From Eubacteriales Family XIII. Incertae Sedis bacterium (GTDB lineage Bacteria; Bacillota; Clostridia; Peptostreptococcales; Anaerovoracaceae): a stretch of DNA of 6,109 nucleotides. The stretch lies in assembly GCA_031276775.1 (NCBI GenBank), contig JAISML010000033.1, positions 1 to 6,109 of the forward strand. Direction: 5' to 3'. The notes below the pieces were generated by a model that saw nothing but the letters and a program-made list of their open reading frames with translations, made no database searches and had not been told where the DNA came from. The translations under genes and the position numbers were made by a program. Of this stretch, positions 1 to 5,075 are shown one piece after another; position 1 is the first letter of the stretch, and every line of letters starts with the position of its first letter.

Positions 1-636
1 GTGCCCGGCGTCACGCTTACGGCGCAGTGGACGGCTGTCCCGGCTTCCCCGCCCGCACCCGGGGGAAATCCTGAAAATCCCGCGGCGCCCGGCGCGGGAG
101 CCGGCGACGATACCGTGACGACGGTCAGACCCAACGCCAACGCTTCTTCGGGCGGGAATGCGGGCCCGGACGGGACTGCGGAGCTGAGCGTGACCGGACG
201 CGAGATCGCGGATCCCGACGTGCAAGCTTTCGCGGAATCGGGCGTACCCATCGTGGACATGGGACCTTTGCAGGTGCCGTTGCATGGGATGAAAGACACC
301 CTCGCCTGCGGGCTGCTCAACCTGATCTGCTGTTTGATCGGGCTTGTGTTCGCCGTGCGGGGAACAGTCAAATACATTTCGGGCAGACGTCGTCTTTCCG
401 CCGAAGACTACGGCGGCGCGCATGTCGGAAAGGCGAAGCGCAATTGGGTTTTTGCCGAAGTCTCCGTCGCGTTGCTCGGCGTGATCCTGTTCTTTTTGAC
501 GCAGGATCCGGGCGGAACCATCATCGTGATGGATGAGTGGATGCCGGTGTCTGCGACGCTCATGGGGATCGTCATTGTGACAAATCACTTTGCTTTCCGC
601 AGGGAAGCGAAAGCGTTCGGTTCGATGACGCGGTAA
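1..636 (+). CDS. C-terminal part of a surface protein with InlB-type repeat end and three membrane helices (5' partial)
   Basis: The reading frame is open from base 1 and ends at TAA 634-636. The GTG at base 1 is probably an internal valine, because no ribosome binding site is visible and the first residues (VTLTAQW) look like the end of a Listeria-Bacteroides (InlB B) repeat, whose last strand commonly reads like 'TAQW'. A low-complexity Pro/Gly/Ala/Asn linker follows (about residues 12-60), then a short folded stretch (60-97), and three hydrophobic segments at about 100-125, 149-167 and 181-198, separated by basic loops (ISGRRR, GKAKR) and ending in a basic tail. There is no LPXTG motif, so anchoring would be by membrane helices. 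The likely role is an exported, cell-surface repeat protein of unknown ligand. The repeat assignment rests on only a few residues; the membrane helices are clear. It has no evident functional link to the genes downstream. Confidence 0.72.
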   Translation: MPGVTLTAQWTAVPASPPAPGGNPENPAAPGAGAGDDTVTTVRPNANASSGGNAGPDGTAELSVTGREIADPDVQAFAESGVPIVDMGPLQVPLHGMKDTLACGLLNLICCLIGLVFAVRGTVKYISGRRRLSAEDYGGAHVGKAKRNWVFAEVSVALLGVILFFLTQDPGGTIIVMDEWMPVSATLMGIVIVTNHFAFRREAKAFGSMTR

Positions 637-839
637 GATTACCGTGCCGCGCACGACCGAAAGCTTGGCGGCGCGCGCGGCATACATGGCGGAGACGTCC
701 GGGGAAAGAGCATTTCCGGATATCTCCGCCTATGCCGGTTTGCGCGCCGGCCAATTCCGTTACGGAGCAGGGGAAAGCGGTTGCGTTGCGTCCGTGCGGC
801 TCCGCAGGCCCACCCCCGAACGGGTAACCTTTCTTGATT
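637..839. other. Gene-free spacer after the surface-protein gene
   Basis: I see no credible gene here. Short open frames exist on both strands but lack ribosome binding sites and have Arg/Ala-rich, family-free translations typical of GC-rich noncoding DNA. No hairpin followed by a T-run marks the end of the upstream gene; the only nearby candidate is a 5-bp, 2-nt-loop TGCGG/CCGCA element near 795, which is too small to be a terminator. Confidence 0.6.
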
Positions 840-842
840 ATT

Positions 843-862
843 TGAATGCATCTTTGCAGTCA
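843..862. promoter_or_regulatory. Imperfect 20-bp palindrome, candidate operator (copy 1)
   Basis: The left arm TGAATGCA and right arm TGCAGTCA are inverted repeats matching at 7 of 8 positions around a TCTT spacer. The element ends six bases before the putative -35 box, a usual place for a regulator site. Lrp/AsnC proteins commonly bind dyad-symmetric sites in front of their own gene, so self-regulation is plausible. That this protein binds here is inference. Confidence 0.45.
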
Positions 863-868
863 CGCCAC

Positions 869-897
869 TTGTCGGCGTTGCCGGATTTTGATACAAT
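869..897 (+). promoter_or_regulatory. Putative sigma-70-type promoter P1 with extended -10
   Basis: TTGTCG (869-874, 4/6 to TTGACA) and TACAAT (892-897, 5/6 to TATAAT) are separated by 17 bp. TG lies one base upstream of the -10 box (889-890), giving an extended -10 element. The expected start of transcription is near 904, which would give a leader of about 175 nt to the lrp-like gene. Confidence 0.6.
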
Positions 898-909
898 TCG
901 TGCAAAATT

Positions 910-929
910 TGAATGCATCTTTGCAGTCA
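910..929. promoter_or_regulatory. Imperfect 20-bp palindrome, candidate operator (copy 2)
   Basis: Same TGAATGCA-TCTT-TGCAGTCA dyad as in copy 1. Because of the tandem arrangement it lies just downstream of the expected P1 start (near 904) and just upstream of the P2 -35 box. A protein bound here could block P1 while contacting polymerase at P2. This is a geometric inference only. Confidence 0.45.
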
Positions 930-935
930 CGCCAC

Positions 936-964
936 TTGCCGGCGTTGCCGGATTTTGATACAAT
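936..964 (+). promoter_or_regulatory. Putative sigma-70-type promoter P2 with extended -10
   Basis: TTGCCG (936-941) and TACAAT (959-964) are 17 bp apart with TG at 956-957. This is the second copy of the duplicated promoter. The expected start near 971 gives a leader of about 110 nt before the lrp-like start codon. Confidence 0.6.
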
Positions 965-975
965 TTGTGCAAAGG

Positions 976-993
976 CTTCCGTCAAACCGGAAG
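976..993 (+). other. Small hairpin in the lrp leader
   Basis: CTTCCG (976-981) and CGGAAG (988-993) form a perfect 6-bp stem around a 6-nt loop, right after the expected P2 start. No T-run follows, so it is not a terminator. It could stabilise the 5' end of the transcript, or be chance. Confidence 0.35.
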
Positions 994-1070
994 AGAAGGA
1001 TCGGGCAATCGCAGTTCTGCGCGAGCCGGGCGCGGCTGTCCGCTTTCCCCGGTCCGGTTGCGCCGAGGAC

Positions 1071-1075
1071 AGGAG
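1071..1075 (+). promoter_or_regulatory. Ribosome binding site that fixes the lrp-like start
   Basis: AGGAG lies four bases before ATG 1080. The frame is open further upstream to 846, but that extension (78 codons) runs through the promoter repeat and has no family similarity. The protein from ATG 1080 begins with the standard Lrp/AsnC N-terminus (MDEIDKSIL). Confidence 0.75.
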
Positions 1076-1079
1076 CGCC

Positions 1080-1532
1080 ATGGATGAAATAGACAAAAGC
1101 ATATTGAAAATAATCGTGAACGATGCGCGGATACAATTGTCGCAACTGTCCAAACGCATCAATCTTTCGTTGCCCGCGACCAGCGAACGCCTGCGCAAAT
1201 TGGAGCGCAGCGGTTACATCAAATCCTATGCGACCATATTGAATCCGGATAAGTCGGACAAACGGTTCACGTGTTTTTGCCTGATCCGGCTCGGCGAACA
1301 TTCGACTTCCTCCGCGCGCTCTTTTACGGATTTTGTGCGCGATTACGATGAAATACTCGAATGTCACCACGTCACCGGGGAATACAACTATCTTCTGAAG
1401 ATCGTGGCAAAGTCCTCGAAAGACATCGACGATCTGATCAAGGTCATGCAGGCGAAGCTGAATGTGTCCAATACGGATACGATCGTTGTTTTGAACACGG
1501 TAAAGCTCAATGTGTCCTCTCTTCCGGAATAG
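1080..1532 (+). CDS. Lrp/AsnC-family transcriptional regulator
   Basis: A 150-residue protein, the usual length for the Lrp/AsnC (feast/famine) family. The N-terminal MDEIDKSILKII leads into a winged helix-turn-helix at about residues 18-48, with the recognition helix near SLPATSERLRKLE (30-42) and the typical SGYIKSYATILNP linker. Residues about 63-150 form the RAM (amino-acid binding) domain: VTGEYNYLLKI (98-108) matches the conserved 'VTGDYDY' ligand/dimer loop, and NTDTIVVLNTVK (131-142) matches the last strand. Family members form dimers and octamers and sense amino acids or related metabolites. Two near-identical promoter/operator units precede it and a terminator follows, so it is probably monocistronic and perhaps autoregulated. 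Its position directly upstream of serA suggests it senses serine or a related metabolite, but the effector cannot be read from sequence. The family call is firm; ligand and targets are inference. Confidence 0.93.
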   Translation: MDEIDKSILKIIVNDARIQLSQLSKRINLSLPATSERLRKLERSGYIKSYATILNPDKSDKRFTCFCLIRLGEHSTSSARSFTDFVRDYDEILECHHVTGEYNYLLKIVAKSSKDIDDLIKVMQAKLNVSNTDTIVVLNTVKLNVSSLPE

Positions 1533-1600
1533 GGGCGCGGATTTGGGGGCGCGCGGCGTTGCGGATTCCGTCTTTTTTGATGCTAAGAAAGTCAGGCGCG

Positions 1601-1624
1601 CGAGCGGCGCCGCTTGTATTTTTT
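1601..1624 (+). terminator. Rho-independent terminator of the lrp-like gene
   Basis: CGAGCG (1601-1606) pairs with CGCTTG (1611-1616), including one G-U pair, around a GCGC loop. TATTTTTT (1617-1624) follows immediately. It lies about 70 bases after the stop codon and separates the regulator transcript from the ser operon. Confidence 0.75.
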
Positions 1625-1641
1625 AAGCGTCTGCGCATCAC

Positions 1642-1704
1642 GGAATTAATTATTATGGATTCGCGCAAGGGCTATTGTCTGTCAACTTTCATAAGTGTTA
1701 CTCT
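1642..1704 (+). promoter_or_regulatory. Region likely to hold the ser operon promoter (weak boxes)
   Basis: An AT-only run at 1644-1656, containing the palindrome AATTAATT and ending in TATTAT, stands out from GC-rich surroundings. Downstream, TTGTCT (1675-1680) and TACTCT (1699-1704), spaced 18 bp with an upstream TG (1696-1697), are the best box pair I found, but TACTCT matches the -10 consensus at only 3 of 6 bases. Because the terminator at 1601-1624 closes the upstream transcript, a promoter must lie between it and serA. The exact boxes are uncertain, and the weak consensus would suit a promoter needing an activator. Confidence 0.3.
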
Positions 1705-1771
1705 TGTCGTGTGAAGTTGCGGCGCAAGCCGTTTCAGTGGGGGCAATCGAACGCCGAAAGATGTTTTTTGC

Positions 1772-1785
1772 GGCGCCGGAGCGCC
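1772..1785 (+). other. GC-rich hairpin in the serA leader
   Basis: GGCGC (1772-1776) and GCGCC (1781-1785) can form a 5-bp stem with a CGGA loop, preceded by a TTTTTT run at 1764-1769 and followed within 14 bases by the serA ribosome binding site. It might affect translation initiation. I see no conserved riboswitch or T-box sequence here. Confidence 0.25.
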
Positions 1786-1798
1786 CGGACGGAGGGAT

Positions 1799-1803
1799 GG
1801 AGG
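1799..1803 (+). promoter_or_regulatory. Ribosome binding site that fixes the serA start
   Basis: GGAGG lies five bases before ATG 1809. Other in-frame ATGs exist at 1761 and 1797. The one at 1797 directly abuts another GGAGGG with no spacing, and the one at 1761 lacks a good site. The protein from 1809 (MIQILANDGM) aligns with the usual start of D-3-phosphoglycerate dehydrogenases. Confidence 0.75.
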
Positions 1804-1808
1804 TTGAC

Positions 1809-2729
1809 ATGATTCAAATATTGGCGAACGACGGAATGGAAGATTCGGCGGCGGCGAAGCTTTCCGCCATGGGATTCCGGGTGGACACGCAGTCCTATGA
1901 CGCGGAAACGTTGCTTTCCAAAGTGTCCGAATACGATGTACTTGTTGTGCGCAGCGCGACCAAGGTGCGCAAACCTGTGATCGACGCGGCGAAAGAGACC
2001 GGTCGGCTGAAATTGATCATCCGAGGCGGCATCGGCGTGGACAACATCGATGTGGATTATGCCAAGGAGAAGGGCATAGACGTCAGGAATACGCCCACGG
2101 CGTCGGCGGCGTCCGTGGCGGAGCTTGCGATCGGACACATGTTCAGTCTCGCGCGCTTCATTTATGCGGCCAACGTGACGATGCGGGAAGGCAAATGGGA
2201 AAAGAAGAAATACCAGGGGACGGAACTTGCGGGCAAGACGCTCGGCGTCGTCGGGATGGGGCGCATCGGAAAACACACGGCGCGCATCGCCTCGGCGTTG
2301 GGGATGGATGTGATCTACGTGAACAGGAGCGGTCACAAGCCGGAGAACGAACCGTTTGCGCATGTGTCTCTCGACGAACTGCTCGCGCGCGCCGATTTCA
2401 TCTCGCTTCACATGCCGAAGACGGATGAACCGATCCTCACCGCCGAAGCGATTGCGAAGATGAAGCCCGGCGTCAAGATCGTCAATACGGCGCGTGCGGC
2501 GCTCATCGACAAACAGGCGCTCTTGGACGGGTTGGAGCGCGGGATCGTTTCCGCCGCCGCGCTCGATGTGTTTGAGGAGGAACCCGTCTCCGACGAAGCG
2601 ATCTACACGCATCCGCGCATCTCGATGACGCCGCATATCGGCGCGTCCACGGCGGAAGCGCAGAAACGCATCGGAGAAAATATCGTGCAAATTATCGCAG
2701 AGATGTTTGGCAAAGGAGAAGCAGTCTAA
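1809..2729 (+). CDS. serA: D-3-phosphoglycerate dehydrogenase, short form
   Basis: Catalyses the first step of the phosphorylated serine pathway in the cytoplasm: 3-phosphoglycerate to 3-phosphohydroxypyruvate. At 306 residues it is the short (type III) form, without the C-terminal ACT or ASB regulatory domains, so serine feedback through an ACT domain is not expected. The family signature IIRGGIGVDNIDVDYAKEKG starts near residue 70, the nucleotide-binding GMGRIG is at 149-154, and the catalytic triad is R229 (NTARAALID), E258 (DVFEEEP) and H276 (TPHIGAS). Two oddities: the position after the second Rossmann strand, often Asp in NAD enzymes, is N172-R173-S174, which resembles NADP-type 2-hydroxyacid dehydrogenases; and the usual Gly-Gly after the catalytic Arg is Ala-Ala. 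Its stop overlaps the serC start (TAATG). A related 2-hydroxyacid dehydrogenase would be the alternative, but linkage to serC makes SerA very likely. Confidence 0.93.
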   Translation: MIQILANDGMEDSAAAKLSAMGFRVDTQSYDAETLLSKVSEYDVLVVRSATKVRKPVIDAAKETGRLKLIIRGGIGVDNIDVDYAKEKGIDVRNTPTASAASVAELAIGHMFSLARFIYAANVTMREGKWEKKKYQGTELAGKTLGVVGMGRIGKHTARIASALGMDVIYVNRSGHKPENEPFAHVSLDELLARADFISLHMPKTDEPILTAEAIAKMKPGVKIVNTARAALIDKQALLDGLERGIVSAAALDVFEEEPVSDEAIYTHPRISMTPHIGASTAEAQKRIGENIVQIIAEMFGKGEAV

Positions 2730-3823
2730 TGAAAACGCTATACAATTTTTCCGCAGGTCCCTCCGTCCTGCCCGCCGAAGCGCTTAAGAAAGCGCAGGAA
2801 TCCCTGTCGGACTACGGCGGATCGGGCATGTCCGTGATGGAAATGAGCCACCGATCCAAGGAATTCGATGAGATCATCAAGAATACGGAAGCTTTGTTCC
2901 GTTCCGTCCTCGCCATTCCGGACAACTACAGCGTTCTGTTTTTGCAGGGCGGCGCCACGCTCCAGTTCGCGATGGTTCCGATGAACCTTCTGGCGCGGAG
3001 CGGCAAAGCGGATTATGTCATTACGGGCAATTTTGCGAACAACGCTTACAAGGAAGCGCTTTTGTTCGGGAAAGACATCTCAGTCGCGTGGACCGGAAAA
3101 TCGGAAAACTTCTCACGCATACCGGAACAGGGCGAGTTGACGCTCGATCCGGCCGCGGATTATGTGCATATATGCGTAAACAATACGATCTTCGGAACAA
3201 AATGGCAGTATGTCCCGGAGACGGGGAATGTGCCGATCGTCGCCGACATGAGTTCCTGCATCCTGTCCGAACCCGTTGACGTATCGAAGTACGGACTCAT
3301 TTACGCGGGCGCGCAGAAAAACATCGCCCCGGCGGGATTGACCCTCGTCATCATCCGCAACGATCTGCTCGGAGACCCGCTCCCGGGTACGCCGACGATG
3401 CTGAATTATCGCACCATGGCCGAGAACGGTTCGATGAAAAATACGCCGCCGTGCTGGCCGATCTACATTTCCATGCTCGTGTTGGAATGGATTCGTGACA
3501 TGGGCGGACTTGAAGTCATGCGGAACAGGAATGAGGAGAAAGCGCGCGTTCTGTACGATTACCTCGATAAAACGGATTTTTACCGGACAGACGTGAATCC
3601 GCGTGATCGTTCGATCATGAATGTCACGTTCAAGACCGCCAATGAGGATTTGGACGCCAAGTTCATCGCCGAGAGCAAAGCGCAGGGGATGTCCAACCTC
3701 AAGGGGCATCGCTCCGTCGGCGGCATGCGGGCTTCCGTCTACAATGCCATGCCCGTCGAAGGAGTGGCTTACCTCGTGGAATTCATGAAGAAATTTGAAA
3801 AGGAAAACGGAGGACGGGTATGA
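2729..3823 (+). CDS. serC: Phosphoserine aminotransferase
   Basis: A PLP-dependent, class V-fold aminotransferase that converts 3-phosphohydroxypyruvate and glutamate to O-phospho-L-serine and 2-oxoglutarate; the family also acts on the vitamin B6 intermediate 3-hydroxy-4-phosphohydroxythreonine. Its 364 residues match the family length. It starts with the hallmark YNFSAGPSVLP (5-15), then has H41-R42 for substrate, GGATLQF (74-80) for the PLP phosphate, T153, D173 facing the pyridine nitrogen, Q196 and Schiff-base lysine K197 in YAGAQKNIAPAGLT, and H327-R328 near the C-terminus. The aromatic residue stacking on PLP (W102 in the E. coli enzyme) is F102 here, a conservative change. AAGGAG at 2713-2718 lies 10 bases before the ATG inside the end of serA, with a one-base stop/start overlap, so translation is probably coupled. 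The downstream gene overlaps by four bases. Confidence 0.97.
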   Translation: MKTLYNFSAGPSVLPAEALKKAQESLSDYGGSGMSVMEMSHRSKEFDEIIKNTEALFRSVLAIPDNYSVLFLQGGATLQFAMVPMNLLARSGKADYVITGNFANNAYKEALLFGKDISVAWTGKSENFSRIPEQGELTLDPAADYVHICVNNTIFGTKWQYVPETGNVPIVADMSSCILSEPVDVSKYGLIYAGAQKNIAPAGLTLVIIRNDLLGDPLPGTPTMLNYRTMAENGSMKNTPPCWPIYISMLVLEWIRDMGGLEVMRNRNEEKARVLYDYLDKTDFYRTDVNPRDRSIMNVTFKTANEDLDAKFIAESKAQGMSNLKGHRSVGGMRASVYNAMPVEGVAYLVEFMKKFEKENGGRV

Positions 3824-5061
3824 CAAAGGTACGAGCGTTCCGGGCGGTGCGGCCGCGCGAGGATGTCGCGAAAGACGTCGCGGCGCTTCCGTACGATGTG
3901 ATGAACAGCGATGAGGCGCGTGTCGCCGTCCGGAACAGACCGCTGTCGTTTTTGCGCGTGGACAAAGCCGAGGTGGATCTCGATCCGTCGACGGATATCT
4001 ATGACGCGCGCGTTTACGAAAAAGCGAAAGAGAATTTTCTCACCCTGCGTTCGGACGGGGCGCTGCGGAAGGATGCCGAACCGCATTACTACATCTACCG
4101 CCTCACGATGGACGGGCGCACACAGACGGGCATCGTCGGTTGCCCGTCCGTGGACGACTATCTGGCGGACCGCATCAAAAAACATGAACTGACGCGCGCG
4201 GACAAGGAGGCGGATCGCATCCGCCACGTCGATACGCTGAATGCCAATACCGGCCCCATCTTTCTCACGCACCGCCCCGACGTCGAATTGTCGGAACTCG
4301 TCGCGCGATGGACGGATGGACATGCCGCAGTGTTTGATTTCAGGACGGACGACGGCATCAGGCACGAGGGGTGGGTCATAGACGACGTGAGCGCCGTCGA
4401 TCGGATCGCGGCGATCTACGAACGCATTCCCGCGCTCTACATCGCGGACGGGCATCACCGTTGCGCATCCGCCGTAAAAGTGGCGCTGAAACGCAGGGAC
4501 GCGCACCCGGATTATACGGGGGAAGAGGAGTTCAATTACTTTCTCGCCGTCATCTTTCCGTCCGATCAACTCAAAATTTTCGATTACAATCGAACCGTCA
4601 AAGATCTGAACGGTCTGAGCGAAGACGATTTTCTCAAAGCGGCGGGAGAAACGTTCCGGATAACGGCGGCGGACGGTCCCGTCGCGCCGAAAGAAAAGCA
4701 TACGTTCGGTCTGTGTCTGCGGGGGAAATGGTATGCCATGACGGCCTTGCCCGGCGCTTGGGATGACGCGGATCCCGTCGGGCGTTTGGACGTGTCCATC
4801 CTGCAGAACCGTTTGCTCGATCCGATCCTGGGCATTCGGGATCCGAGAGTGGACAAGCGCATTGACTTCATCGGCGGGATCAGGGGACTTGGGGAATTGG
4901 AGCGGCGCGTGTCCGAGGATATGACCGTCGCGTTTGCCATGTATCCGACGACGGTCGAGGATTTGATGGATATCGCCGACGCGGGCAAGATCATGCCGCC
5001 CAAAAGTACCTGGTTCGAACCCAAACTCCTCAGCGGCCTGTTCATTCACGATTTGGATTGA
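3820..5061 (+). CDS. DUF1015 family protein in the serine operon; possible serine/phosphoserine phosphotransfer enzyme
   Basis: A 413-residue soluble protein matching the DUF1015 family in length and motifs. These include the N-terminal VRPREDVAKDVAALPYDV (10-27), the HELT...DR...H...ANTGPIFLTH block (122-151), the invariant-looking YIADGHHRCASA (207-218), NYFLAVIFPSDQL (239-251), IDFIGG (348-353) and a C-terminal MPPKSTWFEPKLLSGLF (392-408). The ATG overlaps the serC stop (ATGA), and GGAGG at 3809-3813 is six bases upstream, so it is co-translated with serC. The DGHHR motif resembles the active-site region of ParB-like free-serine kinases such as archaeal SerK. With serA and serC upstream and no serB in view, a role in interconverting phosphoserine and serine, or in controlling the pathway, is a reasonable hypothesis. 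I vaguely recall reports linking this family to serine phosphorylation but cannot verify them. No signal peptide or membrane helix is visible. The family call is strong; the function is inferred. Confidence 0.88.
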   Translation: MTKVRAFRAVRPREDVAKDVAALPYDVMNSDEARVAVRNRPLSFLRVDKAEVDLDPSTDIYDARVYEKAKENFLTLRSDGALRKDAEPHYYIYRLTMDGRTQTGIVGCPSVDDYLADRIKKHELTRADKEADRIRHVDTLNANTGPIFLTHRPDVELSELVARWTDGHAAVFDFRTDDGIRHEGWVIDDVSAVDRIAAIYERIPALYIADGHHRCASAVKVALKRRDAHPDYTGEEEFNYFLAVIFPSDQLKIFDYNRTVKDLNGLSEDDFLKAAGETFRITAADGPVAPKEKHTFGLCLRGKWYAMTALPGAWDDADPVGRLDVSILQNRLLDPILGIRDPRVDKRIDFIGGIRGLGELERRVSEDMTVAFAMYPTTVEDLMDIADAGKIMPPKSTWFEPKLLSGLFIHDLD

Positions 5062-5075
5062 AGGCGTTTTATCGC

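Larger units (their letters stand above)
840..906 (+). repeat. 67-bp tandem direct repeat, copy 1
   Basis: Bases 840-906 are repeated immediately, without a spacer, at 907-973. The copies differ at only two positions (T872 versus C939, and C899 versus T966). The unit carries an imperfect palindrome followed by an extended -10 promoter. Its length is 1 modulo 3, so the two copies sit in different reading frames, which argues against coding. It looks like a duplicated promoter/operator module upstream of the lrp-like gene. Confidence 0.95.
907..973 (+). repeat. 67-bp tandem direct repeat, copy 2
   Basis: Second copy of the 67-bp unit, directly abutting copy 1 and 65/67 identical to it. Neither difference touches the -10 hexamer or the palindrome. 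T872 to C939 changes the fourth base of the -35 box (TTGTCG to TTGCCG), and C899 to T966 falls between the -10 box and the expected transcription start. The near-identity suggests recent duplication or active selection or conversion. Confidence 0.95.

Noticed and set aside
644..958. A 104-codon plus-strand frame running into the repeat region
   Set aside because: No ribosome binding site. It runs through both 67-bp copies in different frames, and the region is better explained as promoter DNA.
840..973. The two direct repeats as the start of a CRISPR array or a mobile-element target duplication
   Set aside because: The copies are abutting with no spacers, there is no cas gene, and no transposase or element lies between or beside them.
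846..1079. A 78-residue N-terminal extension of the Lrp-like protein
   Set aside because: It would translate the promoter repeat, lacks family similarity and would give an abnormally long protein. ATG 1080 has AGGAG upstream and gives the standard N-terminus.
1561..1578. GCGG-ATT-CCGT followed by CTTTTTT as a first terminator of the lrp-like gene
   Set aside because: The stem is only 3-4 bp including a G-U pair with a 3-nt loop. The hairpin at 1601-1616 with its own T-run is much stronger.
1651..1656. TATTAT as the -10 box of the ser operon
   Set aside because: The hexamer 17 bp upstream (CGTCTG, 1628-1633) bears little resemblance to a -35 box and there is no TG extension. It is kept only as part of an AT-rich patch.
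1734..2690. A 318-codon minus-strand open frame opposite serA
   Set aside because: Antisense shadow of serA: Arg/His-rich composition and no family similarity.
3769..5049. A 426-codon open frame on the minus strand covering the whole DUF1015 gene
   Set aside because: It is antisense to a clear family protein, its translation is Arg/His/Asp-rich with no recognisable motif, and it has no credible start site. Long antisense frames are expected opposite GC-rich genes.
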